DNA from: Erythroxylum novogranatense
Lineage: Eukaryota; Streptophyta; Magnoliopsida; Malpighiales; Erythroxylaceae
DNA: 64,000 bases
Assembly: GCA_029891385.1 (NCBI GenBank)
Contig: CM057224.1
Coordinates: forward strand, 40,357,005 to 40,421,004
Reading direction: 5' to 3'
Below the pieces are notes generated by a model. It was not told the DNA's origin, did no database searches, and saw only the letters and a list, made by a program, of their open reading frames with translations. Every line of letters starts with the position of its first letter. Positions within the stretch are counted from its first letter, which is position 1. Shown here in pieces: positions 46,368 through 57,667 of this stretch. The position numbers were made by a program, and so were the translations under genes.

Positions 46368-47661
46368 CCTGTTACCCCCAGAAATTTTTTTTTATGATAA
46401 ATTGAGCATGATTAGATTAATAGGGTGAATTAATATAGTATTTAGTAAAGTTAGCATGAATTAGCATATGACATTAAATGAGTTAGGTAATAAATAAATG
46501 TGATTAAATGAGTTAGATAGCAAGTATTAAATGTGTTAGTTGGTTTAAATGAATTAGAGGTAATTTAATGTGTTAATTGGGCTTTGGGTCCAAATGAAAT
46601 GAAAAGAGAAGAAAAAATGAAATGGGCTTAAGTTGTTAGTAGTGTAAAAGAAGAAAAGGAATTAAATGAAGTGGACTTGGGCCTTGGGCTTGAGTAGGTT
46701 AAAGAAGATAAGAAGGAAGGAAGAAGGAAAGAAGAGGAATGAGATGGGCTTAGGTAAATGGGCTTAAGTGAGTAAGTAAGGAGTAAAAAGAGAATAAAAG
46801 AAATAAGTTGGTAGGAAGAAGAGAGGAGGCTACCGAAATTTAGAGGGAAAGAGTGAGAGTTTCGGTGGTGGAGGGGAAAAGAAGAAGAAGAGAAGAAAAA
46901 CATGTCTAGGGTTTGATTTTCCAAGAGATTCAAGAAGTTTTTGAAGAAAGTTCAAGAAAAAAAGCATAGAGGAAGAACTAAGCTACATTTTGATACAAGA
47001 AACCACTTGTTTGGTTAAGGATTCAAGGTAAGTTATGAGTCTTAGTTTGAGCTTTTGCTTGGGTTATGGTTTGAAAAGCTTAGAAATGAAGTGGGTTTAG
47101 TGATTCTAGGGTTAATTTTATGATTAAGGTTTATTGGTCTTCTCAATTTTGAAACCCTATGTTGATATGGGGTTATTTTCTTGTTATGGTTGAAGAAGGA
47201 CAAGAAAGAGGAGAAGAACAAGAAGAGGAACTTCCTTAGGCAAGTTTAAGCAAGGATACAAGGTGGGTTTCATATTTATCTTTATGTATATAAGCTATAA
47301 ATGTAAATTAATGCATGACATTAATGAGTTTTGATTACTTGGTAGTTGTATTAAATGTTTGTGATTGAATGTTGGATGTGGTGGTTATAAGTCATTGATG
47401 ATTGTATTAAATGCTTGATGTTGTTGTTGTTAGGCAATTATGAAGGTTGAGTATGGAAATCATGATGTTTATAAATATACATTGTATGATGACGATTGAA
47501 ATTGTCTTGGAGAAACTTGTTAAATGAATATGATGAAAAGCATGAACGATGTATGAAAAAGATGATTTTTAAAGAAACAGGGAATTGGACAAGAACAGTC
47601 CAATTTTCTTGTATGATGCATGATTGTTATGTTATGTGGGTAAGGTATAGTCCTAAGAACT

Positions 47662-47672
47662 GTCACGTGCAC
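47662..47672 (+). promoter_or_regulatory. G-box-type motif GTCACGTGCAC in the LTR
   Basis: This motif is followed at a fixed short distance by AGCCTTCGCCCGGCTGCCCG. The solo LTR at 242-2396 has the same pair on the minus strand (GTCACGTGCAC at 985-995, then AGCCTTCTCCCGGTTGCCCG). Conservation between diverged LTRs suggests a U3 promoter element. Confidence 0.5.
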
Positions 47673-47991
47673 ATTGACCATGAAAGCCTTCGCCCGGCTG
47701 CCCGATTGTGGCATAGGATGATCTAACATTTTGGACTCCTCAAGATTTGCCCATATAAGCTCATTAAATGAGACTATATGGTTACCAAGAATATGGACTT
47801 ACCGAGCCATTTGATGTGTTTCATATGTGATTACATGAAAATGCAAGAATTATGAATGTTTGAATTGTGAGAAATTATGTTTATGTATTGATGAAAATTG
47901 CATGATGCATGTATTATGACTTCATTGAAAGATTGTTTAATGTATGGATAATTAAATGGACATGCTTGATATATAAATATAAATGTGTTAC

Positions 47992-48016
47992 CCACGGAGC
48001 GAAAGCTCACCCCCCT
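47992..48016 (+). promoter_or_regulatory. Conserved CCAC-GAGC-loop-GCTCACCCC block
   Basis: CCACGGAGC, GAAA, GCTCACCCCCC can form a GAGC/GCTC hairpin. The two solo LTRs carry the same block with different loops: 668-690 (loop TTCGCG on the minus strand) and 9616-9645 (loop TATCA). The stem stays paired while the loop varies. Confidence 0.5.
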
Positions 48017-48669
48017 CAATTCTCCAGGAAATGAGCAGGATCCCGAGAAGCGAGCTTAAAGGCATTTACTCCAAGATTTTCTTTTGGTCTTGTATTTGAA
48101 ATGATCTTTCTAGTAATCAATGCTTTAGGTTGCATTTTGAGAAAACATATGTATTTTGGCAAGATGTATTTTGATTGAAATGTAATAGGCTTGAAATGCC
48201 TACTAAAGCATTGTAAAACATGTGTTTTGATGTGAATGAAATGCATGAATGATGTTTTATCGTGGTTTCTCAAGACAGATTAATATCATGTCAAGTGTAG
48301 CTTTCAAAGTTCTGTCGAATGGCTTTAAACTCCATGTGGGTAGAAATACATGTTTAGTTCAAGTAAAGATGTGTATGGAGTTGTGATTGATAAATCTTAT
48401 GTAGAAGTAAGAATGTTTTGAATGATGGTTAAAGAGTTTTGCATGAGTAAATGTACAGGATCATCGAAGTTGAACTTGAGTCTTTGTGAGTCAAACTAGG
48501 TGTTTGACATGGGAAGAGGTGTTAAAATATGGAATGAATGAGTCCGGCATAGAAATGGGTAGTCTTAAAAAGGTTAGGAGTGTTCATGGTGTTTGGGATA
48601 AGTTAAGAGAGAGTGTAGAGGGTTGGAATCGAGTTCAGAATAGACAGAACTCGAGTTATTGGTCCACCT

Positions 48670-48800
48670 AAGTCGAGTTATTTGTCTCGATAAGTCGACT
48701 TGTTAGTGATAAGTCGAGTTATTTGTGTCGATAAGTCGACTTGTTAGTGATAAGTCGAGTTATTTGTCTCGATAAGTCGAGTTATTAGTCAAGTGTTTTG
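48670..48800. repeat. 41-bp tandem repeat with GTCGAC in the 5' LTR
   Basis: Units of ATAAGTCGAGTTATTTGTCTC plus CGATAAGTCGACTTGTTAGTG occur about 2.5 times here. The 3' LTR copy (62695-62850) has one unit more. Confidence 0.85.
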
Positions 48801-49420
48801 GGCATAGTTAGAGGCCAAATCTCGTTTTGTAGTCTTCATGAGAGTTGTAGATCTAGATGTCTACTTTCAAATGGTGAAAGAACGAATACAATCCAACACC
48901 TAGATTAAAAGTTATGAGAATCGCGCCAAAAGAGTTTCATTTGGGTTTTAGAAGTGGGCATGGTCTACTCTCTTAGGCATAATTCCCTCATCCGACCTTC
49001 AATTGAGGTGAGGTTTGAACCATTGGATTTATAAGACATGTACCTTTCTTGCTACAAAAATTGGTATAAATTGGAGTTAAATTGAAGAAGTTCACATTAA
49101 AGCAAGTGAGAGGTCAGTTAAGAGAGCATGTTTCGGGTATGAGCTATCTTGAGTTATAAAACCCTGACTGAAGTAATTCTTGTCTTAAATTAAGCAAGAG
49201 TCATAAGGCTATGACTTACAAGAGAAATCAATTTGAAATTAGGGCTAAATGAAATAAACCCTACAAGGCAAGATGATTAAGTTTCAAAATTTACGGTTCA
49301 ACAGTTGGATTCCTAGAGATCCGACATCGATTAGACTCAAAGCGGGTCCAACATCTGTGGTATCAGAGCAAGAGAGTAAATGGTAAGTTATATGCAGTTG
49401 GGTCCCGGATCCAACATCTG

Positions 49421-49432
49421 TGGTATCAAAGC
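49421..49432 (+). other. Primer-binding site (tRNA-Met type)
   Basis: TGGTATCAAAGC lies 4 bases after the LTR end and differs by one base from the initiator tRNA-Met complement TGGTATCAGAGC. A perfect copy of that motif lies inside the LTR at 49358-49369. Confidence 0.75.
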
Positions 49433-49659
49433 GAAACCGGGTTTAGGGTTTCCTAGGAACCTTAGTGGGATTGTCTAAGGGTCAAGTCATCATGCATTTT
49501 CCCTACATGAATTATATGAATTATGTGCATTGTTTTAAATGCATAGCATGCAACATTGCTTTCAAATGAGTGAATTGATTTGTTTTAAATTGATTTACAT
49601 GAATTGAACTTGTTTTATGTGAACTAAAGATTTTCACTGATTTTCAAACTGAAGGAGTA

Positions 49660-50459
49660 ATGCCGCCTCGAAAGAGAACTCGAGGAGCTCAATCTCGGCC
49701 CAGCTCTCAGCGCGGAAGTACGGATGAGTCATACGTTCCGCAGGATGCAGGGACCTTCCTTGTCTTCGACTCTGATGCACCAAGTGTGCAGCATGAGGCG
49801 CCTCCACCGCCTCCTCCCATGCCACAAGTGAACCCTATGGATCCCCAGTTCTTTCAGGCATTCGCCCAGGCTTTCACTTATGCCATGGGCCAAGGAAGAC
49901 AGGCTCAAGTGCCAGCCCCAGTAAAAAGGAGCGGGCAGTATGATAAGCTCCGGAAGTATGGAGCAGTCGACTTCAGCGGGACTACCAATCCCGAGGAAGT
50001 CGAAGCATGGATGAAGAGGACCGAGAGGGTCCTGAATCAGATGAAGTGTACTGATGATGATAAGCTCGACTATGCAGTTAGCTTACTGCAAGGGGATGCA
50101 CTGCACTGGTGGGAGTCAGTGCCCCGCAGTCAGGAAGTACCTCCGATACTTACATGGAGGAATTCCTAGAGGCCTTTCGGAGGAAGTATTTCTCGATGGT
50201 CTACATGCAGGATAAGGTCAGGGAATTTCTGAATCTCGCCTAGAGGGAGTTGAGTGTGGCAGAGTATGAATTGAAGTTCACTCAGTTATCACGGTATGCA
50301 GCTAATATCGTGGCAACTGAGGAAGACAAGTGTCGGAAGTTTGAGGGTGGATTGCACCTAGGGATCCAGGAAAAGGTGGTGATCCACAACTTTCGTGATT
50401 ACCAAGCGGTGGTGGATCTTTGCTCTTAATGAGAGAAATTCGAGAACATCAGGGCTGAA
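49660..50459 (+). pseudogene. Tekay-like gag, N-terminal and capsid part, broken
   Basis: The start ATG at 49660 (MPPRKRTRGAQSRPSS) opens a frame of 169 codons that ends after a frameshift near 50155. The capsid sequence DFSGTTNPEEVEAWMKRTER, then LQGDALHWWESV, is typical of Tekay gag. Beyond the shift it continues as EEFLEAFRRKYF, then stops (near 50241 and 50427). Gag packages the element RNA. Confidence 0.88.
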
Positions 50460-51908
50460 GTGACTAAGAAGGGGAAGAACAGAGAGCAGTTCTCTAGAAA
50501 AAGCATGAGTGCTCCAGCGCCTACAAGAAGTACTAGAACTCATCATACTCAGAGTGAGGTGGGCAGCAGTGGTCCCACTCAGAGCAAGCAGCCTAGGGCT
50601 ATGTCAGGGCAAGCTTCAAGAGTAGCAAGCCCGGGATGGACAAGTAGAGGGAATTCCCAGTGTGATCACTGTGGGAGATTTCACAAAGGAGAATGTCTGC
50701 TGAAGATAGGAGCATGTTTTGGCTATGGCCAGAGGGGGCACAGAATCAAGGATTGTCCCCAGGTAGTCAGGCAGGAAGGGTCTCAGTCTCAGGCCCCAAG
50801 AAGAGCAAAAACAGTGGCATCTCGGCCAGTACATGATGTGGGCAGTTCAGGAACTGCAAGGAAGGCATATCCGACAGGGAGACCTAGAGGACAGGGTCAG
50901 GCACCAGCTCGGGTCTTTGTCATGACCAGGGAAGAAGCTGTAACCGCTCCGGAAGTAGTGACGGGTATGGCTATGCTATTTGATTTACCAGTTTATGTGT
51001 TGATTGATACTGGCTCCATCCATTCATTTGTATCTGCAAGTATGAATATGCATGCTGTTTGTCCTGAGATTATGGACAATTTTCTGGTTGTTAGTACTCC
51101 TTTAGGGAGTAAGGTGGTGATTAGTTTGATCTATAAGAACTGTGAGCTCAACATAGACGGTGCTAGACTGGTAGTAGACCTACTACCTCTAGACCTCCAA
51201 GGATTGGATGTCATTTTGGGGATGGATGTCATGGAGAAATACAAGGCGAAGCTAGATTGTAGTTTGAAGGAAGTGGAATTTGATCTGGGAGATGATCAGA
51301 AGATAGTTTTCAAGGGGGACAGGAAACTGCCAGTGCCGAGGATCATTTCGGCCATGTTAGCTGACAATATGATGAGCCAAGGGTGTGAGGCCTTCTTGGC
51401 GCATGTAGTGGATCCAGAAGTGAATGCGGGCATATTAGAAGATTATCAGGTTGTGAGGGAGTTTCCTGATGTATTCCCAGAAGAATTACCAGGGTTACCG
51501 CCGGTGAGGAAAATTGAGTTCGAAATTGACTTGATTCCCGGAACCGCGCCAATCTCCATACCACCCTACAGAATGGCTCTAGTTGAGTTGAGAGAACTCA
51601 AGGAGCAATTGCAGGAATTGTTGGAGAAGCAGTTCATCAGGCCGAGTTCTTCACCTTGGGGAGCTCCGGTCCTGTTTGTTAGGAAGAAGGATGGAATGTG
51701 GAGGATGTGTATAGACTACAGGAGGCTTAACAAGATGACGATTCAGAACAAGTATCCTCTGCCGAGGATAGATGATTTATTCGATCAGCTGCAGGGAGCA
51801 AGGGTATTTTCGAAGATTGACCTAAGATCAGGTTATCATCAACTCCGAATCAGAGAGTCTGATGTAAACAAGATGCTTTCGGGACCCGTTCTGAGCACTA
51901 TGAATTGA
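50460..51908 (+). pseudogene. Tekay-like gag knuckle, protease and RT N-terminus (482 codons open)
   Basis: In order: a Ser/Thr-rich linker, zinc knuckle ([12 protein letters not shown], then [15 protein letters not shown]; the second Cys of the CCHC is Tyr), aspartic protease ([12 protein letters not shown]), an RT lead-in ([20 protein letters not shown]) and the RT fingers/palm ([19 protein letters not shown], then [15 protein letters not shown]). The frame ends at 51908 in a frameshifted region of the palm. Confidence 0.92.
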
Positions 51909-52239
51909 GGTCATGTCCTTCTGATTGACCAATGCTCAAATGCCTTCATGGATCTGATGAATAGGGTGTTTAATGAATTCTTAGATCAGTTTGTCATTGT
52001 GTTCATTGATGACATTCTGGTCTATTCTAAGGATGAAGGAGAGAAAGAACGACATCTTAGGATAGTATTGCAGAGATTGAGAGAGCGGGAGCTGTATGCC
52101 AAATTCAGCAAGTGTGAATTTGTGCTGCATGAAGTAGTTTTTCTTGGACATGTGATTTCCAACAAAGGGATCCATGTTGATCCGAGAAAAGTAGAAGCAG
52201 TAGTGAATTGGCAAGAGCCTAAGACAGTGAAAGAGGTAA
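51909..52239 (+). pseudogene. Tekay-like RT palm and thumb, up to the nested insertion
   Basis: The frame from 51948 reads [20 protein letters not shown] followed by IDDILVYS, the catalytic FIDD box, then [18 protein letters not shown]. It is cut after KEVRS by the Copia insertion and resumes at 60851 with FLGL. Confidence 0.9.
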
Positions 52240-52244
52240 GAAGC

Positions 52245-53265
52245 TGAAGTGAATCACACGTTAATATATTGAACAATAATATGATCAAGATACACAAGAA
52301 GGGGGGGTTGAATTGTGATAAACTTTTCGTTAATCCCTTTAGAAATTACTTGTTCTTTCAAAACTTATCGAAATCAATTAGTAACTAGTTTAAAAAACTT
52401 TATTAATTTTGAAAACTACGATATAAGTAATATGAGAGTAGAAAGAAAAAACACAGCAATTTATCTGGTTCACCCTAAACCGTATACGTCCGATCCTCGA
52501 TATCCTTCCGAGATTTCACTATTTATGAACTGTTTACAAGTATTCTTTCATTGAGCCTCTCCGTGTCTCTTTACGCAAGTATTCTTTTTACTCTTAGCCT
52601 CTTGGGCTATCTGTAACACTTTCTAATTGAAAGAATAGTAAAGAGCTTATTACAATAGAAATGCTCTTAACATCGCTCACTCGAAATATCGTTCACAATT
52701 TTTCTCTCAGATAATCTAAAAATCAAAAGTTAAATATTCAAAGTTTCATGAAGTTGTGTCTTCTTCAATCTCGACTCTTATTTATAGTCGGGTTCTTCAA
52801 CTGCTTTCTTGAATATCTCTTCTTGAATCTTGAAAAAAGCGGTTATTCAGTTTGACTCAGAATTAACTCAAACCGATGTTTCTTTCTTCCGTCGATATTT
52901 TGTATCGGTTTGCTTTTCTCTTGTAAAGCTTTCGCTTTGCTTTTCTCTTGTAAAGCTTTAAATGCCTTTTCTCTTGTAAGGCTTTAAATGCGCTTTTCTC
53001 TTGTAAAGCTTTCATCCGCTTTCTCTTGTAAAGCTTTAAATGCCTTTTCTCTTGTAAAGCTTTCATCTGCTTTCTCTTGTAAAGCTTTAAATCGCTTTTC
53101 TCTTGTAAAGCTTTAAATCTTTTTTAAACAAATGATTCTTACTTGACTAATTTTTCTCCTTCAGTTGTTTTTTACTTCTCATGCGTCCATCTACTTTTCA
53201 TTTGTATATTTCTCTTTGTTTGTCATCAAAATTATTTAATACGTGAAGTCTGGTTTGACTTAACA
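52245..53265 (-). repeat. 3' LTR of the SIRE-like element, 1021 bp
   Basis: Edges are TGAAGTGAATCACACG and GACTTAACA. It is near-identical to 59875-60845 except for small indels and the number of minisatellite units (eight here). The short frames inside are not genes. Confidence 0.92.
52911..53117. repeat. 25-bp minisatellite in the 3' LTR (8 units)
   Basis: Units of CTTTTCTCTTGTAAAGCTTT plus AAATG or CATC are arranged head to tail. The companion array in the 5' LTR (60546-60712) has about six units. The units have almost no spacers, so this is not a CRISPR array. Confidence 0.9.
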
Positions 53266-53448
53266 TTCTCCCCCTTTTTGATGATAACAAATATTGTGAA
53301 ATAGAGAAATATGAAAGGTATCAAATATACAAAAGTATGAATAAATCAAAAATAACTTCTGCTTTTAAAATTTCTTCTGCCTTTTCCTTTCAGCTGATTC
53401 TCCCTTCTCATTCTTCCTTCTCCCCCTATTTGTTATTAATCAAAAAAA

Positions 53449-54850
53449 TTATTTCCCAAAATGTTTCACCAACTTTTTCAGCATCTTCTTAATCTTCTTC
53501 ATATCCTTATCAAGTTTCTGAACTTGTTTCTTTAAAGTCAATGATTCAGTTGCAGTCGAGGATTCTGTCTCAACAACTTGTCTGTCAACAACAGCAACTG
53601 TTGTTGTATAAGCTTTCACGTTTGAGACATGTGGTTCAATAATTTGTAGGAGAGGCGGAGGAACATATACAACTTGATCAGGAATATCAAGATCATAGGA
53701 ATCAAGTATACGTTGAAATGTGCTTCCAAGCCAAGGCATAGCTTCAAGAATCGAGTTGATCTCCCATGAGGTCGATTTTGCGAAATGTTACAGTAAAATA
53801 CTATAAGAACATTTTAAGTTGCCAATCAGAAAAGAACGATACTGACCCTTTCTGATAGTGCCTCCCTATGGATCATTTGCTGTAGCCTTCTTGCTTGCTT
53901 TGGAATGTCACTCAGTAGTGGTTCCCCTTTACGTTTCAAGTCACCTGATTCAGAAAATTGAACACTTCTCGACTTTGATTCCTGAGAATGTGATTTTGTT
54001 TCCTTCATAGAAGACTTATTCAAGATCGCTCCCCTCGATTGTTGCTTTCCTTGGCGATTACGCTCCTTTTACGTCTCGAAAATCTCGGACCCATTTAGCA
54101 ATAGATGTTGAATCTATATAGCTTTTATGATATCTTCTGTCTAATTCCCCGATCAATCGATGCCGATTCTCGAACACTCTTGTCAACAACATCCCATAAG
54201 GACAAGTGTTTGTATCCTTTATTGATTTTACCATGTACTGATAAATCAAATACGGTAAATCTATTGGGTGATGATTCAGAAGATGAAGAATACATTGTTC
54301 ATCCAGGGTAGTGACCTGATGTCGTGAACCTATTCTCGGTAAAACACAGTCACATAGAACCGCGAACAATACCCTTGCCTTTGGTACCAGCCAAGAGGCT
54401 CTCCTTTCAGTTGGGTTATTTTGTCCATAAAGTTGACGACTAACTTCATCTTCGTTCATCTTAAGCTTAGTCATCCATTCCGCCATATTAGTGAGTTGAA
54501 CTCCATCCATCGGACATTCAGTGACTTTCTCCAAGAACTCGCCGTTCATTATAACAGTGTGTGTGTACATACGACACGATTGTATCGTCTCTCGACTTAG
54601 TATTCTTCCGAACTCATAAACTTCTTAGAGATAGACTTCATCTCGTACTTGAAAGAAGTTTCTCCAACCTGCCGCTATTATCTCCTGCTCTATATCCATC
54701 TGTTCTATATCCATCTGTTCTTTTCTTAGTTCTTCGAAGTTTACCAATCTTCCCCAGCCCGATCCTGGATCAACTCGCAAAATGGGCTTGACATTCATCT
54801 TCTTGATTACGATTGAGTAGGAACTTGCTTGAAGAAATTTCAGAGAGATT
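53449..54850 (-). pseudogene. Extra ORF region of the SIRE-like element
   Basis: Downstream of pol, on the same strand, are three frames. 54570-54058 (170 codons) contains ASWLVPKARVLFAVLCDCVL, then LLNHHPIDLPYLIYQYMVK; it looks like the 'putative plant transposon protein' domain often found in such elements. 54023-53826 is Lys/Ser-rich. 53739-53449 ends in a predicted coiled coil (LKKQVQKLDKDMKKIKKMLKK-like). SIRE elements carry an extra, sometimes called env-like, ORF in this place. No signal peptide or membrane segment is evident. Stops separate the pieces. Confidence 0.75.
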
Positions 54851-55182
54851 TAAGAGAACTAGCAATTTCTGAATTCGGTAGAAATCCCAAAAGTCAGTTT
54901 TAGGGAATTTATAGCGAATTCTAGAACTATTGTACTTCTCGATGATCGTGACTTTTTTCCTTCTAAAACTTTTCTTGTGAAAGAAGTTTTATATCTGAAA
55001 CCGCCTAACGCCGTTAACTCCACCGTTCAATTTGTCTTGTCTTTATAAAAACCGGATGAATGGTCCGTTAACTCCTCCGTCTCATCTGTCTTGTCTTTAT
55101 GAAAAACCAGATGAATGGTCCGTTAACTCCTCCGTCTGTCTGTCTTGTCTTTATGAAAAATCAGATGAATGGTCCGTAACCA

Positions 55183-56061
55183 TCACCATATTGAGGTTAC
55201 GTCTGATTTCTTTAAGCGATCTTCACTTAGTGGTTTTGTGAAGATATCCACCCACTGATATTTCGTTTCTACGAATTGTAGACTGACGACTTTCTTCTGA
55301 ACGTAATCTCTCAAGAAATGATGTCTGACTTCTATGTGCTTTACCCTTGAATGTTGAATTGGATTCTTTGACAAGCTAATGGCGCTGGTGTTGTCACAGT
55401 ATATTGAAATCTCTTCCTCTTGTATTGAGTAGTCCTCTAATTGATACTTGATCCACAATATTTGTGAACAACAACTTGGCGGATATATATTCATTCTTGA
55501 GCTGATAATGCAATCGAGCTTTATCTCTTGCTTGACCATGACACGTGTTTGGTCGAAAGTGACACCACCACTCGTGCTCTTCCTTTCGATCCTATCACCG
55601 GCATAGTCCGCATCGCAATATCCATTCAACCTAAAATTTTTACCTTTCTCATACATTAAGCAAAGATCAGTAGTACCTGCGAGATATCTCAAAATTCGTT
55701 TTACAGCAATATAATGAGATTCTCTAGGATCGGCCTGAAACCTTGCACACAAGCATACACTGAATAGAATGTCAGGTCTACTTGCTGTAAGATAAAGCAA
55801 AGAACCAATCATCCCTCTAAATAGGGTTTGATCCACCTTCTTACCACTTTCGTCTTTTGACAACAAGTTTGAAGGATGCATCGGGGTAGACATATATTTA
55901 ACATTGCACATATCAAACTTAGACAACAATTCTTTAAGATATTTTTGTTGATGGATAAAAATCTTATCCTCAGTTTGCTTTACTTGCAATCCAAGAAAGA
56001 ATTTTAGCTCACCCATCATGCTCATCTCAAATTCATTTTTCATCAGATTTTCAAAACTCAT
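55183..56061 (-). pseudogene. SIRE-like Copia RT C-terminus and RNase H (292 codons open)
   Basis: Sequence: FEMSMMGELKFFLGLQVKQ, then GMIGSLLYLTASRPDILFSV, then GYCDADYAGDRIERKSTSG, then ISIYCDNTSAISLSKNP, then VKHIEVRHHFLRDYVQKK, then QWVDIFTKPLS. These are the RT end and full RNase H of Copia. A frameshift in the middle alters the usual SWxSKKQ segment. Confidence 0.92.
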
Positions 56062-56986
56062 GCATAACCTTCTTGAGGTTGCACCAAAATAATATCATCA
56101 ACATAAATTTGCACAATAATGAAATCATTACTCAAGTTCTTCCTAAAAGAGTTTTGTCTACTTTACCTCTAGTAAATCCATTTTTATAATAAATGAACTC
56201 GCATTTATCATACCATGCTCTAGGGGCTGTTTGATCCATATAAGGCTTTATGAAGTCTCGTAGACATGATCTGGATACTTTATGTCCTCAAATCAGGAGG
56301 TTGCTTAACATAGACTTCTTCATCTATAAAACCATTGAAATGCACTTTTTACATCCATCCTAAAAGCTTTATGTCATGGCAAACCGCATATGCAAGCAGA
56401 TCCTTATTGCTTCAAGTCTTGCTCTTGGAGCATATGTCTCATTGTAGTCTATTCCTTCTGCTGATTATAGCCTTGTCTACTAATCTTGCCTTATTCGACT
56501 TACTTTTCCCGATTAAGTCTAGTTTATTCTTGAATACCCATCTAGTACCAATAATGGATTTCTTTTCAGGTTTAGGAACTAAGGACCAGACTTTATTTCT
56601 ACATAATTGATTCAACTCCTCTTGCATAGCTAGTATCCATGCTTCATCTTTTAGAGCTTCATCAATCTTCTTAGGTTCTACTTCAGATATAAATGCCACG
56701 TTGGCTTCTCTTCTGAACTTGGACCTTGTTCGAACACCTTACGAGGTTTCTCGATAATTGACTCTTTAGGATAAGAACTTTTGTATCTCGATCTTTCTTT
56801 AACTCCAAATTCTTGAAATGTCTTTCTTTTAGTCATATAGTGTTTCGATGAAGATACTTCTTTGTACTCCGTCAAAACCAATTGTAACAACATCATTATC
56901 GATTCCTCTTCCTTATTGGGTTGAGAGCTATCATCGAACTTGACATGAATAGTTTTTCAATAGTCTTTGAGGTGAGGTTGTAGACT
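56062..56986 (-). pseudogene. SIRE-like Copia RT N-terminal and palm region, broken
   Basis: 56699-56439 reads DEAWILAMQEELNQLCRNKVW, then GTRWVFKNKLD, the Copia RT start. Between 56438 and 56062 the catalytic YVDD neighbourhood is present but frameshifted (VDDIILVQPQ-like at about 56085-56105). 56896-56678 is the variable linker after integrase. Confidence 0.85.
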
Positions 56987-57667
56987 CTAAATGCCTTTGA
57001 GGTGAGAGAATAACCTAGAAATATTCTGAAAGTGTCTTTGCATCAAACTTGTCCGAACTTCCTTTGTGTTCGAGAATAGTGCACTTGCAGAACCGAAAGG
57101 ATGGAAATAAGAAATGTTTGGTTTCCTTCCATTCCACAACTCATAGGAGTTTTCTTGATATTGGTCGCAGAACACTCTATTCGAATATAGCATCTCAGAT
57201 TGACTTCTTCGCTTGAAATATTTAGGAAGATTCATCTCGCTTGACATTGTTCTTGCCATCTCTTGAATCGTCCTATTCTTCCTTTCAACAACTCCATTCT
57301 CGCTGCGAGTCCTTGGGGCGGAGAAGTTATGGAAAATTCCATTTTCTTCGCAGAATACTCTAAATTTCTCATTCTCGAATTCTCCACCATGATCACTCCT
57401 TATCTTGGCTATAAACACTCCTTTTTATTCTCAGAACCTCATGGAAAGGTTTCTAAAGCACTTGAAAGACTCATCTTTATGTGCCAGAAAAAGTATCCAA
57501 CAAAACCTTGTAAAATCATCAACAATGACAAGTCCATACTTCTTTCCACCAAGACTTATTGTCCTTGTTGGACCAAATAAATCCATATGTAACAACTCTA
57601 GTGGTCTAGATGAAGTTACTGAAATGTTTTGAAGAGAAAGAGGTTTTAACTTGTTTCCTTTCGACAA
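56987..57667 (-). pseudogene. SIRE-like Copia integrase, broken
   Basis: 57667-57431 reads PLELLHMDLFGPTRTISLGG, then YGLVIVDDFTRFCWILFL. 57418-56987 reads KIRSDHGGEFENEKF, then HNFSAPRTRSENGVVERKNR. The catalytic D,D,E residues of the DDE core are visible. A frameshift separates the halves. Confidence 0.9.

Larger units (their letters stand above)
43844..46369 (-). mobile_element. Ty1/Copia element, left part (3' LTR, RNase H, RT end)
   Basis: The minus-strand element has its 3' LTR at 43844-45651 (TGTAGGAAAATCCC to CTCTAACA) and a PPT-like AAGTTGGAGATTT just beyond. Pol from 46369 to 45690 gives RT end and RNase H. The element is cut at 46369 by the 17-kb Gypsy insertion, and its RT resumes at 63486. 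The distal part and 5' LTR lie outside the window. Confidence 0.9.
46370..49416 (+). repeat. 5' LTR of the Tekay-like element, 3047 bp
   Basis: Edges are TGTTACCCCCAG and GTCCCGGATCCAACA. Internal features are a G-box-like GTCACGTGCAC (47662-47672), a CCAC-hairpin block (47992-48016), a 41-bp TCGAC repeat (48670-48790) and a duplicated LTR-end/PBS unit (49346-49369). The small open frames inside (46628-46933 minus, 48486-48671 plus and others) are not genes. Confidence 0.9.

Noticed and set aside
48486..48671. A small gene sharing its end with the frame at 62204
   Set aside because: The shared end is simply LTR sequence present in both LTRs.
48670..48800. CRISPR or centromere satellite
   Set aside because: Only two to four units occur and they are part of the LTR; there is no array on a larger scale.
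52911..53117. CRISPR-like array of 25-bp repeats
   Set aside because: Repeats are contiguous without unique spacers, lie inside both LTRs of a retrotransposon, and the DNA is from a plant.
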